Part shown: positions 40,104-48,800 of the stretch, in pieces
Numbering within the stretch: position 1 is the first letter of the stretch
Layout: the number at the start of each line of letters is the position of its first letter
From: an uncultured Verrucomicrobia subdivision 3 bacterium
GTDB taxonomy: Bacteria; Verrucomicrobiota; Verrucomicrobiia; Limisphaerales; UBA11358
Direction: 5' to 3'
Assembly (NCBI GenBank): GCA_903835255.1
Contig: CAILMI010000052.1
Span: forward strand, 1-64,000
Length of the DNA stretch: 64,000 nucleotides
Notes under the pieces: model-generated
Seen by the model: the letters and a program-made list of their open reading frames with translations, nothing else
The model's database searches: none
Told to the model about the DNA's origin: nothing
Program-made: the position numbers and the translations under genes

Positions 40104-42905
40104 ATGAATAAAAAAAATTATTTGATTGGATCGTTTACCTGGGCGGCTTTGAGCATTGCCGTCGCCTCTGGCAGCCCTGAAAAAGAGTCGCTGCCCATGG
40201 TTGGAACCGATGCCCATGGTCATGCCTATCCTGGGGCTACCGTTCCATTTGGCATGGTGCAGCTCAGCCCGGATACCCCCATTCCAGGGTGGGATGGTTG
40301 CTCCGGCTATCATTATTCCGACAGCACTATTCTTGGTTTTAGTCATACCCACCTGAGTGGCACTGGGGCCAGCTGCCTGGGAGATGTGATGTTGATGCCA
40401 ACCGTGGGGCAGCTCAATCTGGATTCTGGATCGCCGGGCCAAGGTTACAGCTCCAGTTTTTCGCATGATCAGGAGCACGCCACCCCTGGCTACTATTCCG
40501 TATATCTCAAAACTCCACGCGTTTCTGTTGAATTGACCGCAACGGCGAGATGCGGTTTTCACAGCTATACATTCCCCGCAACCGACCAAGCCCACATTAT
40601 TTTAGATCTCTGGCATAACGTGGGCGGAAACGAAACCATCGAATCGTCGATTCATGTTGAAGACGACCACACCCTCAGCGGCTGCCGGATCTCCAGAGGC
40701 TGGGGCGGGCAACGGGCTATCTATTATGTCATGCAGTTTTCAAAACCCTTTGCTTCCTACGGGATTGACAGCGACGGCAAGCGGTTAGAAGCCGGTGTGC
40801 GCGAAGCAAGCGGAAAACAAATGAAAGCGTTTGTGAACTATCGGACCCGCGATCGCGAGAAAATATTGGTAAAAGTGGGCATTTCAGGCACGGGCATAGA
40901 CGGGGCCCGGAAAAATTTAATAACAGAAATCCCTGGGTGGGATTTTAATGGTGTCCACGCGTCAGCCGTCAAACAATGGCGGGAAATATTCAATGCGGTT
41001 AAAGTGAAAAGCTTTGATCCTCACATCGAGACTACTTTTTATGCCAACTTGTATTTAACCGCCCTGAGTCCTGTATTATTTAATGACGTGGATGGGGCCT
41101 ATCGCGGCATGGATGGTGTGAACCATCATGCGGACTTCAATAATTATACGACTTTTTCCATCTGGGATATTTACCGGGCCGAGTGGCCGTTTTTGATGAT
41201 GTTGCAACCCCATCGGATCAACGACATGGTTCAATCCATGTTGTCGGAATATAAGGAATTAAACCAGCATTCCACCCCCATTTGGCCGCTGTGGGGGAAT
41301 GAAACCTGGTGCATGATCGGCTATCACTCAGCGGACATGATCGCCTCCGCCTACCGCGAAGGATTTCGAGGATTTGACGCGGAAATTGCGTATCAGGCCA
41401 TTCGCGACACTGCCATGCAAGACCGGAATGGCCTAGCGACTTATAAGACCCTCGGTTATGTCGCGTCCCAGCCAGGCGCGCAGGCGACTTCCTGCACGAT
41501 CGAATATACTTTTAATGATTGGTGTATAGCGCAAATGGCAGAATCCTTGGGGCACACAAATGATGCTGCCATGTTTCTGAAAAGGTCGGCAAATTATGTC
41601 AATTTATTTGACGAAAATACCCAGTTTTTCCGCGGTCGAAAAAAAGATGGAAGTTGGCGTTATCCTTTTATCGCGAATGCATTGGTAAATGATGAGTACA
41701 CTGAAGCCTGCGCGTGGCAATATGCCTTTGCTGTCCAGCAGGACGTGCCCGGAATGATTGCTTTATATGGAGGGGATCAGGGATTTATTCAAAAGCTGGA
41801 TTCTCTTTTTGAGGCAGATTCATTGATACAAACGACCATCCCCGATATTAGCGGACTCATTGGCCAATATTCGCAAGGGGACGAACAATGTCACCACGTG
41901 GCCTACCTTTATAATTATGCCGGTGCGCCCTATAAAACCCAGCAGCATGTCAGACAGGCGATGTCCTTGGAATACAATGACACCCCGTCCGGTCAATGTG
42001 GGAATATTGACTGCGGCCAGATGGCTGCATGGTACGTGTTCAGCTCAATGGGTATTTACCCCGTGAACCCCAATTGCGGCGTCTTCGCGATTGGCAGTCC
42101 GTCCTTGAGCGAGGCGACAATGAATTTAAAAAGTGACCGCTATGGGAGTCGCACTTTTAAGGTTATCGCTAAAAATAATAGTGCCAAAAATATTTACATT
42201 CAGTCCGCCACCCTGAACGGAAAGCCGCTGGATCGCGCCTGGCTCAGAAATGAGGAAATCACCGGGGGCGGCACCTTGCGGCTTGTCATGGGCCCCAAGC
42301 CTAATATCAACTGGGGAAGTGCCAAGACCAGTCGCCCTCCTGCGACCATGCCTGCCAATTTTGAATATCCCAAGCTCCCGCCGCCGTCGAGCGGCAATCA
42401 GATGATTGAAAAACTAGAAGTCCTGTCCCTTCCTATCAGGGTTTCCTGCGGCAGTTTGGAGGCATTCAACAATTATGTTCCGTACCCGAATTCAGCACCC
42501 GGCAGCTTAAACCACACAGACAAAAAAATTGACACCCAATTCCCCCACGCGGCGCCCGAAGCTGTTTATCAGACTGAAATGTGGTGGAACGATATGACTT
42601 TTAGTTTTCCGGTGCCAAAAGACGACCGCTACCTGGTGCGATTACACTTTGCGGAAATATTCGATGAGGGGGTGGGAAGGCGGCTACAGGATATTGCCAT
42701 CAATGGTAAGAGTTATTTGAAATCCTTCGACATCTTTAAAGAATCCGGGGGGATGAATAAGGCAATTGTAAAAGAGTTTAAAGACATTGAGGCCGATGAA
42801 CATGGAAAAATAAGCGTCCGCATTACTGCCACGCCTGGGAGCCCTGACAATGATGCTAAAATCAGCGGCATTGAAATTTTAACTGCCAATAGTACGACCG
42901 AGTAA
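40104..42905 (+). CDS. Secreted GH92 family glycosidase (alpha-mannosidase-like) with C-terminal malectin-like domain
   Basis: VGTDAHGHAYPGATVPFGMVQLSPDT; NYTTFSIWDIYRAEWPF; GQCGNIDCGQMAAWYVFSSMGIYPVNP; C-terminal RYLVRLHFAEIFDEGVGRRLQDIAING. Confidence 0.93.
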   Translation: MNKKNYLIGSFTWAALSIAVASGSPEKESLPMVGTDAHGHAYPGATVPFGMVQLSPDTPIPGWDGCSGYHYSDSTILGFSHTHLSGTGASCLGDVMLMPTVGQLNLDSGSPGQGYSSSFSHDQEHATPGYYSVYLKTPRVSVELTATARCGFHSYTFPATDQAHIILDLWHNVGGNETIESSIHVEDDHTLSGCRISRGWGGQRAIYYVMQFSKPFASYGIDSDGKRLEAGVREASGKQMKAFVNYRTRDREKILVKVGISGTGIDGARKNLITEIPGWDFNGVHASAVKQWREIFNAVKVKSFDPHIETTFYANLYLTALSPVLFNDVDGAYRGMDGVNHHADFNNYTTFSIWDIYRAEWPFLMMLQPHRINDMVQSMLSEYKELNQHSTPIWPLWGNETWCMIGYHSADMIASAYREGFRGFDAEIAYQAIRDTAMQDRNGLATYKTLGYVASQPGAQATSCTIEYTFNDWCIAQMAESLGHTNDAAMFLKRSANYVNLFDENTQFFRGRKKDGSWRYPFIANALVNDEYTEACAWQYAFAVQQDVPGMIALYGGDQGFIQKLDSLFEADSLIQTTIPDISGLIGQYSQGDEQCHHVAYLYNYAGAPYKTQQHVRQAMSLEYNDTPSGQCGNIDCGQMAAWYVFSSMGIYPVNPNCGVFAIGSPSLSEATMNLKSDRYGSRTFKVIAKNNSAKNIYIQSATLNGKPLDRAWLRNEEITGGGTLRLVMGPKPNINWGSAKTSRPPATMPANFEYPKLPPPSSGNQMIEKLEVLSLPIRVSCGSLEAFNNYVPYPNSAPGSLNHTDKKIDTQFPHAAPEAVYQTEMWWNDMTFSFPVPKDDRYLVRLHFAEIFDEGVGRRLQDIAINGKSYLKSFDIFKESGGMNKAIVKEFKDIEADEHGKISVRITATPGSPDNDAKISGIEILTANSTTE

Positions 42906-42953
42906 AATATTTCATTTTAATAATTATTAAAAGTAAGATTCATTTTTGCGATC

Positions 42954-45560
42954 ATGCCCCTATTTATTTCGCCTCTCAGACTACTCAAACTGGCCCTTGC
43001 GTTGCTTCATCCTCGATGCAGATGTCAGCTTCGAATCTTTTTTTTACTGTACCTGCTTTTACCCTGCGGCGTTTTTGGCGGGGACATACGCCTTTATCTT
43101 AATAATAAAGCCACGCTGGATCAGCGGGTGGAAGATCTGTTTTGCCGTCTGACTCAGGATGAAAAGCTGGCGCTCTTGGGCGGCACTGGCTTTACAACCC
43201 AGCCCCTTCCCCGCCTCGGCGTGCCCGCAATGTCTATGGCCGATGCGGGTCAAGGAGTGCGCGGCGGCACGGATAGCACCATGGGACCTGCCACAGCATT
43301 CCCTGCGGGAGTGGTAATGGCTTCCTCTTGGGATACCAATTTAATCTTAAAAATCGGTCAGGCCATTGGAGAGGAGGCTCGCAACAAAGGTTCGGGTGTC
43401 CAGATTTTGCTGGGGCCAGCCGTGAATATTCATCGCTCGCCGCTCTGCGGTCGCAATGGGGAGTATTTCAGCGAAGATCCGTTTCTCGCGGCGCGCTTGG
43501 CGGTCGCTTACATTCAAGGGATGCAGAGCAATGGCATCTCCGCCTGCATCAAACATTATGCCTGCAACAACCAGGAAACCGATCGGAGTGATGTGAATGT
43601 GCAGGTCAGCGAACGCGCCTTACGGGAAATTTATCTCCCCGCATTCGAGGCGGGCGTTAAGGAGGGGAATGTCTTTTCCTTGATGACTTCCTACAATCAA
43701 GTAAATGGCCGCCATGCCAGCGCCAATCCTTATCTGCTGACGGATATTTTAAAAAAAGAATGGGGCTTCAACGGCTTGGTGATGTCGGACTGGGGCGGCG
43801 TCCATGAGACCGGCGTGGTGCAGGCGGGCAATGATCTGGAAATGCCGACAGGCGAGAATATGAGCGTGCCTAAACTAAAAGACGCTTTGACGAGCGGCGA
43901 GGTGACCCAGGCAGCCGTGGATGATTCCGTGCGCCGCATTTTGCGGACTATTCTCCGCGTTGGATTGCTCGACGGGCCGATGGTTACGGATGCCGCTCAG
44001 GTGAATTCGTCTGCTCACCGCCAAATTGCCCTTGAAGCGGCAGAACAGGGAATTGTGCTGCTCAAAAACCAGGGCAGCGTGCTGCCGTTGGACCGCACCC
44101 GGGTCAAATCGATTGCCGTCATTGGAGGAACTGCCGCGAAAATGCAAATCGACGCGCTGGGCAGTCCGGAAGTGCAGCCATTACACACGGTTGAGATGCT
44201 AGACGGCATCAAAGCCAAGGCGGGGCCGGATATCAAGGTCACCTTTGCCGCCGGCACTGACGTCGAACCCGTGCCTGCCTCTGTCATGAATCCACCGGGT
44301 GATCCTTCGCGCCATGGTTTCCGGGCCGAGTATTTTAAAAACCGCAATTTACAAGGGGTGGCAGCTCTCGTGCGGGTAGAGGATAAAATTAACCTCCAGA
44401 ATCGATGTTTGCCCATGCCGGACTTTCCCGCGAGCGATTTCAGCGTGCGCTGGACCGGCAAACTTGTTGCGCCAGTCGCTGGCCAATATGTCTTCTCTTT
44501 CACCGGAGACGACGGATTTCGCATTTATCTGGATGGCAAATTATTAATGGATCGCTGGGTTGAACAAGCGACCACCACCGTTTCCTTTCCAGCCCATTTA
44601 AAGGCGGGGAAAACCTACAATCTGCGTATCGAATATTTTCAGGCCGGTGTCGATTATACAGCCCACCTTGACTGGCTGAGGCCCCAAAAAGTCCTCTTTG
44701 CGGAAGCCATTGCCGCTGCCAAAAAATCCGATGCGGCCGTTGTCTGCGTTTCCACCCGGCGGGAGGAAGGCGAAGGCGTTGATCGGCCGTCCATGGATCT
44801 CCCCGGCGATCAGGCGGACTTAATCCGCGCGGTCGCCGCTGTAAACACCAACACCATCGTGGTGCTGAATAATGGCACGCCCGTGACCCTGTATGACTGG
44901 CTCGCCCAGGTGCCCGCGGTGCTTGAAGCTTGGCTTCCGGGCCAGGAAGGCGGAACCGCGCTGGCGGCCATCTTATTTGGCGATGTGAATCCCTCCGGTA
45001 AACTTCCCGGCACGCTGGCGGCCCGCCGCGAGGATTATTCCGATATTGGAAATTTTCCCGGCCATGATCATAAGGTGAATTATGAAGAGGGTATTTATGT
45101 AGGGTATCGGCATTTTGACCGGGCAGGCATTCAGCCGATCTTCCCGTTCGGCCACGGTTTGTCCTACACCACCTTTGGCTACACTCATCTCCGGCTGAAT
45201 CAATCAGAGCTCGCTCCAGGGGGCACAGTCAGCGCCAGCGTTGATATCACCAATACTGGTAAATGCGCCGGCGCGGAAGTCGTCCAGCTTTACGTGCGGG
45301 ATCTCCATCCCAAAATTGACCGTCCCGTCCGTGAATTGAAGGGGTTCGCCAAAGTCATGTTGCAGTCAGGAGAAACTAGGGCTCTTGAGTTTCTTGTCCA
45401 GCCACGCGATCTGGCTTACTTCGATGTTCCTGGACACCAATGGAAAGCGGAAGCTGGAGATTATGAAATTGCAATCGGCTCCTCTTCGCGCGACCTGCGT
45501 CAGTTGGCAGTTCTCCATTTGAACGCTGATTTTACTGAGAAAGTTGGTGTTAAAAATTAA
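42954..45560 (+). CDS. GH3 family beta-glycosidase with PA14 insertion and Fn3-like C-terminus
   Basis: VMSDWGGVHETG nucleophile region; PA14 FRAEYFKNRNLQG...GQYVFSFTGDDGFRIYLDGKLL; FPFGHGLSYTTFGY. Confidence 0.95.
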   Translation: MPLFISPLRLLKLALALLHPRCRCQLRIFFLLYLLLPCGVFGGDIRLYLNNKATLDQRVEDLFCRLTQDEKLALLGGTGFTTQPLPRLGVPAMSMADAGQGVRGGTDSTMGPATAFPAGVVMASSWDTNLILKIGQAIGEEARNKGSGVQILLGPAVNIHRSPLCGRNGEYFSEDPFLAARLAVAYIQGMQSNGISACIKHYACNNQETDRSDVNVQVSERALREIYLPAFEAGVKEGNVFSLMTSYNQVNGRHASANPYLLTDILKKEWGFNGLVMSDWGGVHETGVVQAGNDLEMPTGENMSVPKLKDALTSGEVTQAAVDDSVRRILRTILRVGLLDGPMVTDAAQVNSSAHRQIALEAAEQGIVLLKNQGSVLPLDRTRVKSIAVIGGTAAKMQIDALGSPEVQPLHTVEMLDGIKAKAGPDIKVTFAAGTDVEPVPASVMNPPGDPSRHGFRAEYFKNRNLQGVAALVRVEDKINLQNRCLPMPDFPASDFSVRWTGKLVAPVAGQYVFSFTGDDGFRIYLDGKLLMDRWVEQATTTVSFPAHLKAGKTYNLRIEYFQAGVDYTAHLDWLRPQKVLFAEAIAAAKKSDAAVVCVSTRREEGEGVDRPSMDLPGDQADLIRAVAAVNTNTIVVLNNGTPVTLYDWLAQVPAVLEAWLPGQEGGTALAAILFGDVNPSGKLPGTLAARREDYSDIGNFPGHDHKVNYEEGIYVGYRHFDRAGIQPIFPFGHGLSYTTFGYTHLRLNQSELAPGGTVSASVDITNTGKCAGAEVVQLYVRDLHPKIDRPVRELKGFAKVMLQSGETRALEFLVQPRDLAYFDVPGHQWKAEAGDYEIAIGSSSRDLRQLAVLHLNADFTEKVGVKN

Positions 45561-45596
45561 ACCCTGTCGCTCCAGCGCAATTCCTAGTGGAGTATT

Positions 45597-46424
45597 ATGA
45601 GATTATTAAAACGCCATTTATGCGTTATAAAACTCGGTTTTACGTTGATTGAATTATTGGTGGTCATTGCCATCATTGCCATTTTAGCGGCAATGCTGCT
45701 TCCGGCACTGAATAAAGCCAAAATTAAAGCCGTAGGCGCTTCCTGCATGAATAATGGCAAGCAACTGAGCTTGGCCACACTCATGTACGCCGGAGATGCC
45801 GAAGATAGATTGCCCCTCAATTCAGACTTATCCACCCCCTACCAAGGAACCCCATCGTGGATTAGTGGCATGCTGGATTGGTCAATAAGTTCGGTCAATA
45901 CCAATACCGATTACTTAATTAATGATAAATATTCTTTGCTGGGGAGCTACATCGGACGAAACTTTAAGGTTTTCGCTTGTCCCGCCGCAAACTATGCAAG
46001 TTCCGTTCAGCGGGCGAAGGGTTGGGCTGAGAGGGTTCGGAGCGTGTCCATGAATGCAAGTCTTGGGGGAGGGGACAAGCATATCAACTTTGGCGAATCG
46101 AGTTATTATTACGCCAGCAAACTGAGTGGATTGCATTCGCCTGGCCCAACAGAAGTCTGGTTGATAATGGATGAGCATCCGGATTCAATCGATGATGGGA
46201 TATTATTCACCCCCAATGTCCCTTTCCCTACCATGATTGAATTACCCGGCTCCCAGCATGCCGGTGCTTGTGGCGTTTCCTTCGTCGATGGGCACTCCGA
46301 AATCCATAAGTGGAGGGGCCAATTTTCAACTCAACCCATCAAATACGTGTATACGGTAGGGGTCACCGTCCCACTTTTGGATCCCGATATGATCTGGCTT
46401 GAGGCTCATACACCCCTCAATTGA
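45597..46424 (+). CDS. Prepilin-type N-terminal cleavage/methylation domain protein (pseudopilin)
   Basis: [46 protein letters not shown]. Confidence 0.9.
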   Translation: MRLLKRHLCVIKLGFTLIELLVVIAIIAILAAMLLPALNKAKIKAVGASCMNNGKQLSLATLMYAGDAEDRLPLNSDLSTPYQGTPSWISGMLDWSISSVNTNTDYLINDKYSLLGSYIGRNFKVFACPAANYASSVQRAKGWAERVRSVSMNASLGGGDKHINFGESSYYYASKLSGLHSPGPTEVWLIMDEHPDSIDDGILFTPNVPFPTMIELPGSQHAGACGVSFVDGHSEIHKWRGQFSTQPIKYVYTVGVTVPLLDPDMIWLEAHTPLN

Positions 46425-46535
46425 ACTTCAGCTGCTCTGAAGTAAAAGTGGGCTGAAATATTTCGAAACGGAATTTAGTCGCCTGTCCCTCTTTAGCCAC
46501 GGGTGTCGCACATAAAATCTGTTCTCACATAAAAA

Positions 46536-48800
46536 ATGAAAAAGAATCTTATTCTCATTCTGATGGCATTGGGTTTGGCGTGCAATGTCCTGGCGAAAGA
46601 GTTGGCTCAATTTGTAAATCCTTTTATTGGCACTATTCCTGGCTCGGGAAATACTTATCCTGGAGCTCAGGTGCCCTTTGGCATGATTTCTTGGAGCCCC
46701 CATACCCTGGATCCAAGTGCCGTCGGCTATAATTACAACACGAACCGAATCACCGGTTTTGGCCTCGTTCATTCGAGTGGCGTTGGGTGCGGTGCCGCGT
46801 GCGAATTGCCCTTTATTCCAACGACGATGACGCTGGGTCAATCCCCGGTGACAAATAGAAATGCCTATAGCTCGACGTATTCACACACAAATGAAATGGC
46901 AAGTCCTGGTTTTTATTCGGTCCGGTTATCTTTGGCAGGAATTTCTTTTGAGACCACAGTCAAAGCCCGATCTGGAATCGCCCATTTTGATTTCCCAGAG
47001 ACGCCCGCAGCCAGTGTCATTTTCAATCCTACCGCCAACGCCAACGGGGTATGGGATGGTGCCATCCAGATCGACCCAACGAATCAATCGATCCGTGGGT
47101 GGGTGAAAAGCGGTGGGTTTTGTCAATCCACAGAAAATAATTACACGGTCTATTTTGCCGCTCGCTTTGATCGCCCTTTTAAATCCTTTGGCATCTGGCA
47201 GAACGAGGTAAGAAAAGATGGGGAAAACCGAGCCAGCGGAAATCGCCTCGCAAGTTATATAACCTTTGACTGCTCAACCTCCCGTCGTGTCGCGATGAAA
47301 GTAGGCATTTCATTTGTGAGTACCAGCAATGCGCAACTCAACCTCGACCAGGAAATTCCAGACTGGGACTTTGCTTCGGTCAAAGCGGCAGCCCGCGCGG
47401 ATTGGAACAAACAGCTAAGCCGGATCCAAGTGGAGGGCGGCCTGAACGAGGATAAAACTATTTTTTACACAGCGTTGTACCATTCCCTGATGCTACCGTC
47501 TATTTTTGAAGATGTGAACGGTGAGTACCGGGGCATGGACGACCAGGTGCACGCCGTTAGCGGGGGCCATCATCAGATGGCGACTTTTTCCGGTTGGGAT
47601 ACCTATCGCACCCAGGCGCAATTATGGGGTCTGCTTTACCCCGAAATGGCTAGCGATGTTTGCTCCTCATTTCTGTCAATGTCCCGGCAATCAAAATATA
47701 AAGGGGGTGGAGGCTTGCCGCTTTGGAGCCTCTTCAATGATGAAACCCGCATCATGATCGGTTACCCCGCAGATGCCTATATTGCCAATGCCTATGCGTT
47801 TGGGGCGACCAATTTTGATTTAATGGCTCTAAAAGAGGTGATGGTGGATTCGGGGAAAAATGAGCGCTGGTGCGGGCGGAACGTAAATGTGACTTGGGAA
47901 TTTCTTTCGGAATATAAAAAATATGGATTTTGTCCCGATGACCTCATGCCCGCGGCTTGTTCCCGGAACGTGGAATATTCCGTAGCCGATTTCGCCGTCG
48001 GTCAATTTTGCGAAGCGTTGGGGGACTCCCCAGATGCCGCCTATTTTATAAAACGATCGCAGGGTGTTTTTAATTTGATCAATCCTCAATGGGGGTATTT
48101 GCAGCGCAAAAAACAGGACGGCACCTGGGTGACTCCCTTTGACCGCTTTAGCGGAGATGGATTTACGGAAGGCAATTCAGCCCATTACACCTGGACCATT
48201 CCGCATAGTTTGAAAAAGCTGATTCAGTTGGCGGGGGGCAAAGAAAAAGCCGAGGCAAAACTGGACGAACTGACATCGCAACTGGCGAATGGTTATGACT
48301 ACAACAGTAAATATTATGAAGCGGGCAACGAACCTTGTTTTGGGGTGATGCCTGTTTATAACTGGCTGGCGAAGCCCTGGAAGGCGCAAGAAAAAATACG
48401 TACCGTCCTAATGAATTGCTTCTCGGATAAACCGAACGGAATTCCCGGGGATGATGATAGCGGTGCGATGTCGGCCTGGTATGTTTTTGCTGCTATTGGA
48501 CTTTACCCGGAAATTCCTGGCGTGGGAGGCTTTACCGTGCTGAGCCCGTTGTTCCCAAAAACAATGATTCAATTGCCTAATGGTAAGGTTGTCAAAATCG
48601 TCGCTAAAAATTCTTCTCGCACATCAAAATTTATTCAAAGCATGAAGATTAATGGAAACGCCAATTCAAAATTATGGTTGCCTCTGGGCAAGCTTGAATC
48701 GGGCGCATCCATAGACTTTAAGATGGGTAATTTACCAAATACAAATTGGGGCGTATCGGACTTGGATGTCCCGCCATCCCTGGAACCTGATCCGCAATGA
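46536..48800 (+). CDS. Secreted GH92 family glycosidase (alpha-mannosidase-like)
   Basis: FVNPFIGTIPGSGNTYPGAQVPFGMISWSPHT; FSGWDTYRTQAQLW; GIPGDDDSGAMSAWYVFAAIGLYPEIPG. Confidence 0.93.
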   Translation: MKKNLILILMALGLACNVLAKELAQFVNPFIGTIPGSGNTYPGAQVPFGMISWSPHTLDPSAVGYNYNTNRITGFGLVHSSGVGCGAACELPFIPTTMTLGQSPVTNRNAYSSTYSHTNEMASPGFYSVRLSLAGISFETTVKARSGIAHFDFPETPAASVIFNPTANANGVWDGAIQIDPTNQSIRGWVKSGGFCQSTENNYTVYFAARFDRPFKSFGIWQNEVRKDGENRASGNRLASYITFDCSTSRRVAMKVGISFVSTSNAQLNLDQEIPDWDFASVKAAARADWNKQLSRIQVEGGLNEDKTIFYTALYHSLMLPSIFEDVNGEYRGMDDQVHAVSGGHHQMATFSGWDTYRTQAQLWGLLYPEMASDVCSSFLSMSRQSKYKGGGGLPLWSLFNDETRIMIGYPADAYIANAYAFGATNFDLMALKEVMVDSGKNERWCGRNVNVTWEFLSEYKKYGFCPDDLMPAACSRNVEYSVADFAVGQFCEALGDSPDAAYFIKRSQGVFNLINPQWGYLQRKKQDGTWVTPFDRFSGDGFTEGNSAHYTWTIPHSLKKLIQLAGGKEKAEAKLDELTSQLANGYDYNSKYYEAGNEPCFGVMPVYNWLAKPWKAQEKIRTVLMNCFSDKPNGIPGDDDSGAMSAWYVFAAIGLYPEIPGVGGFTVLSPLFPKTMIQLPNGKVVKIVAKNSSRTSKFIQSMKINGNANSKLWLPLGKLESGASIDFKMGNLPNTNWGVSDLDVPPSLEPDPQ

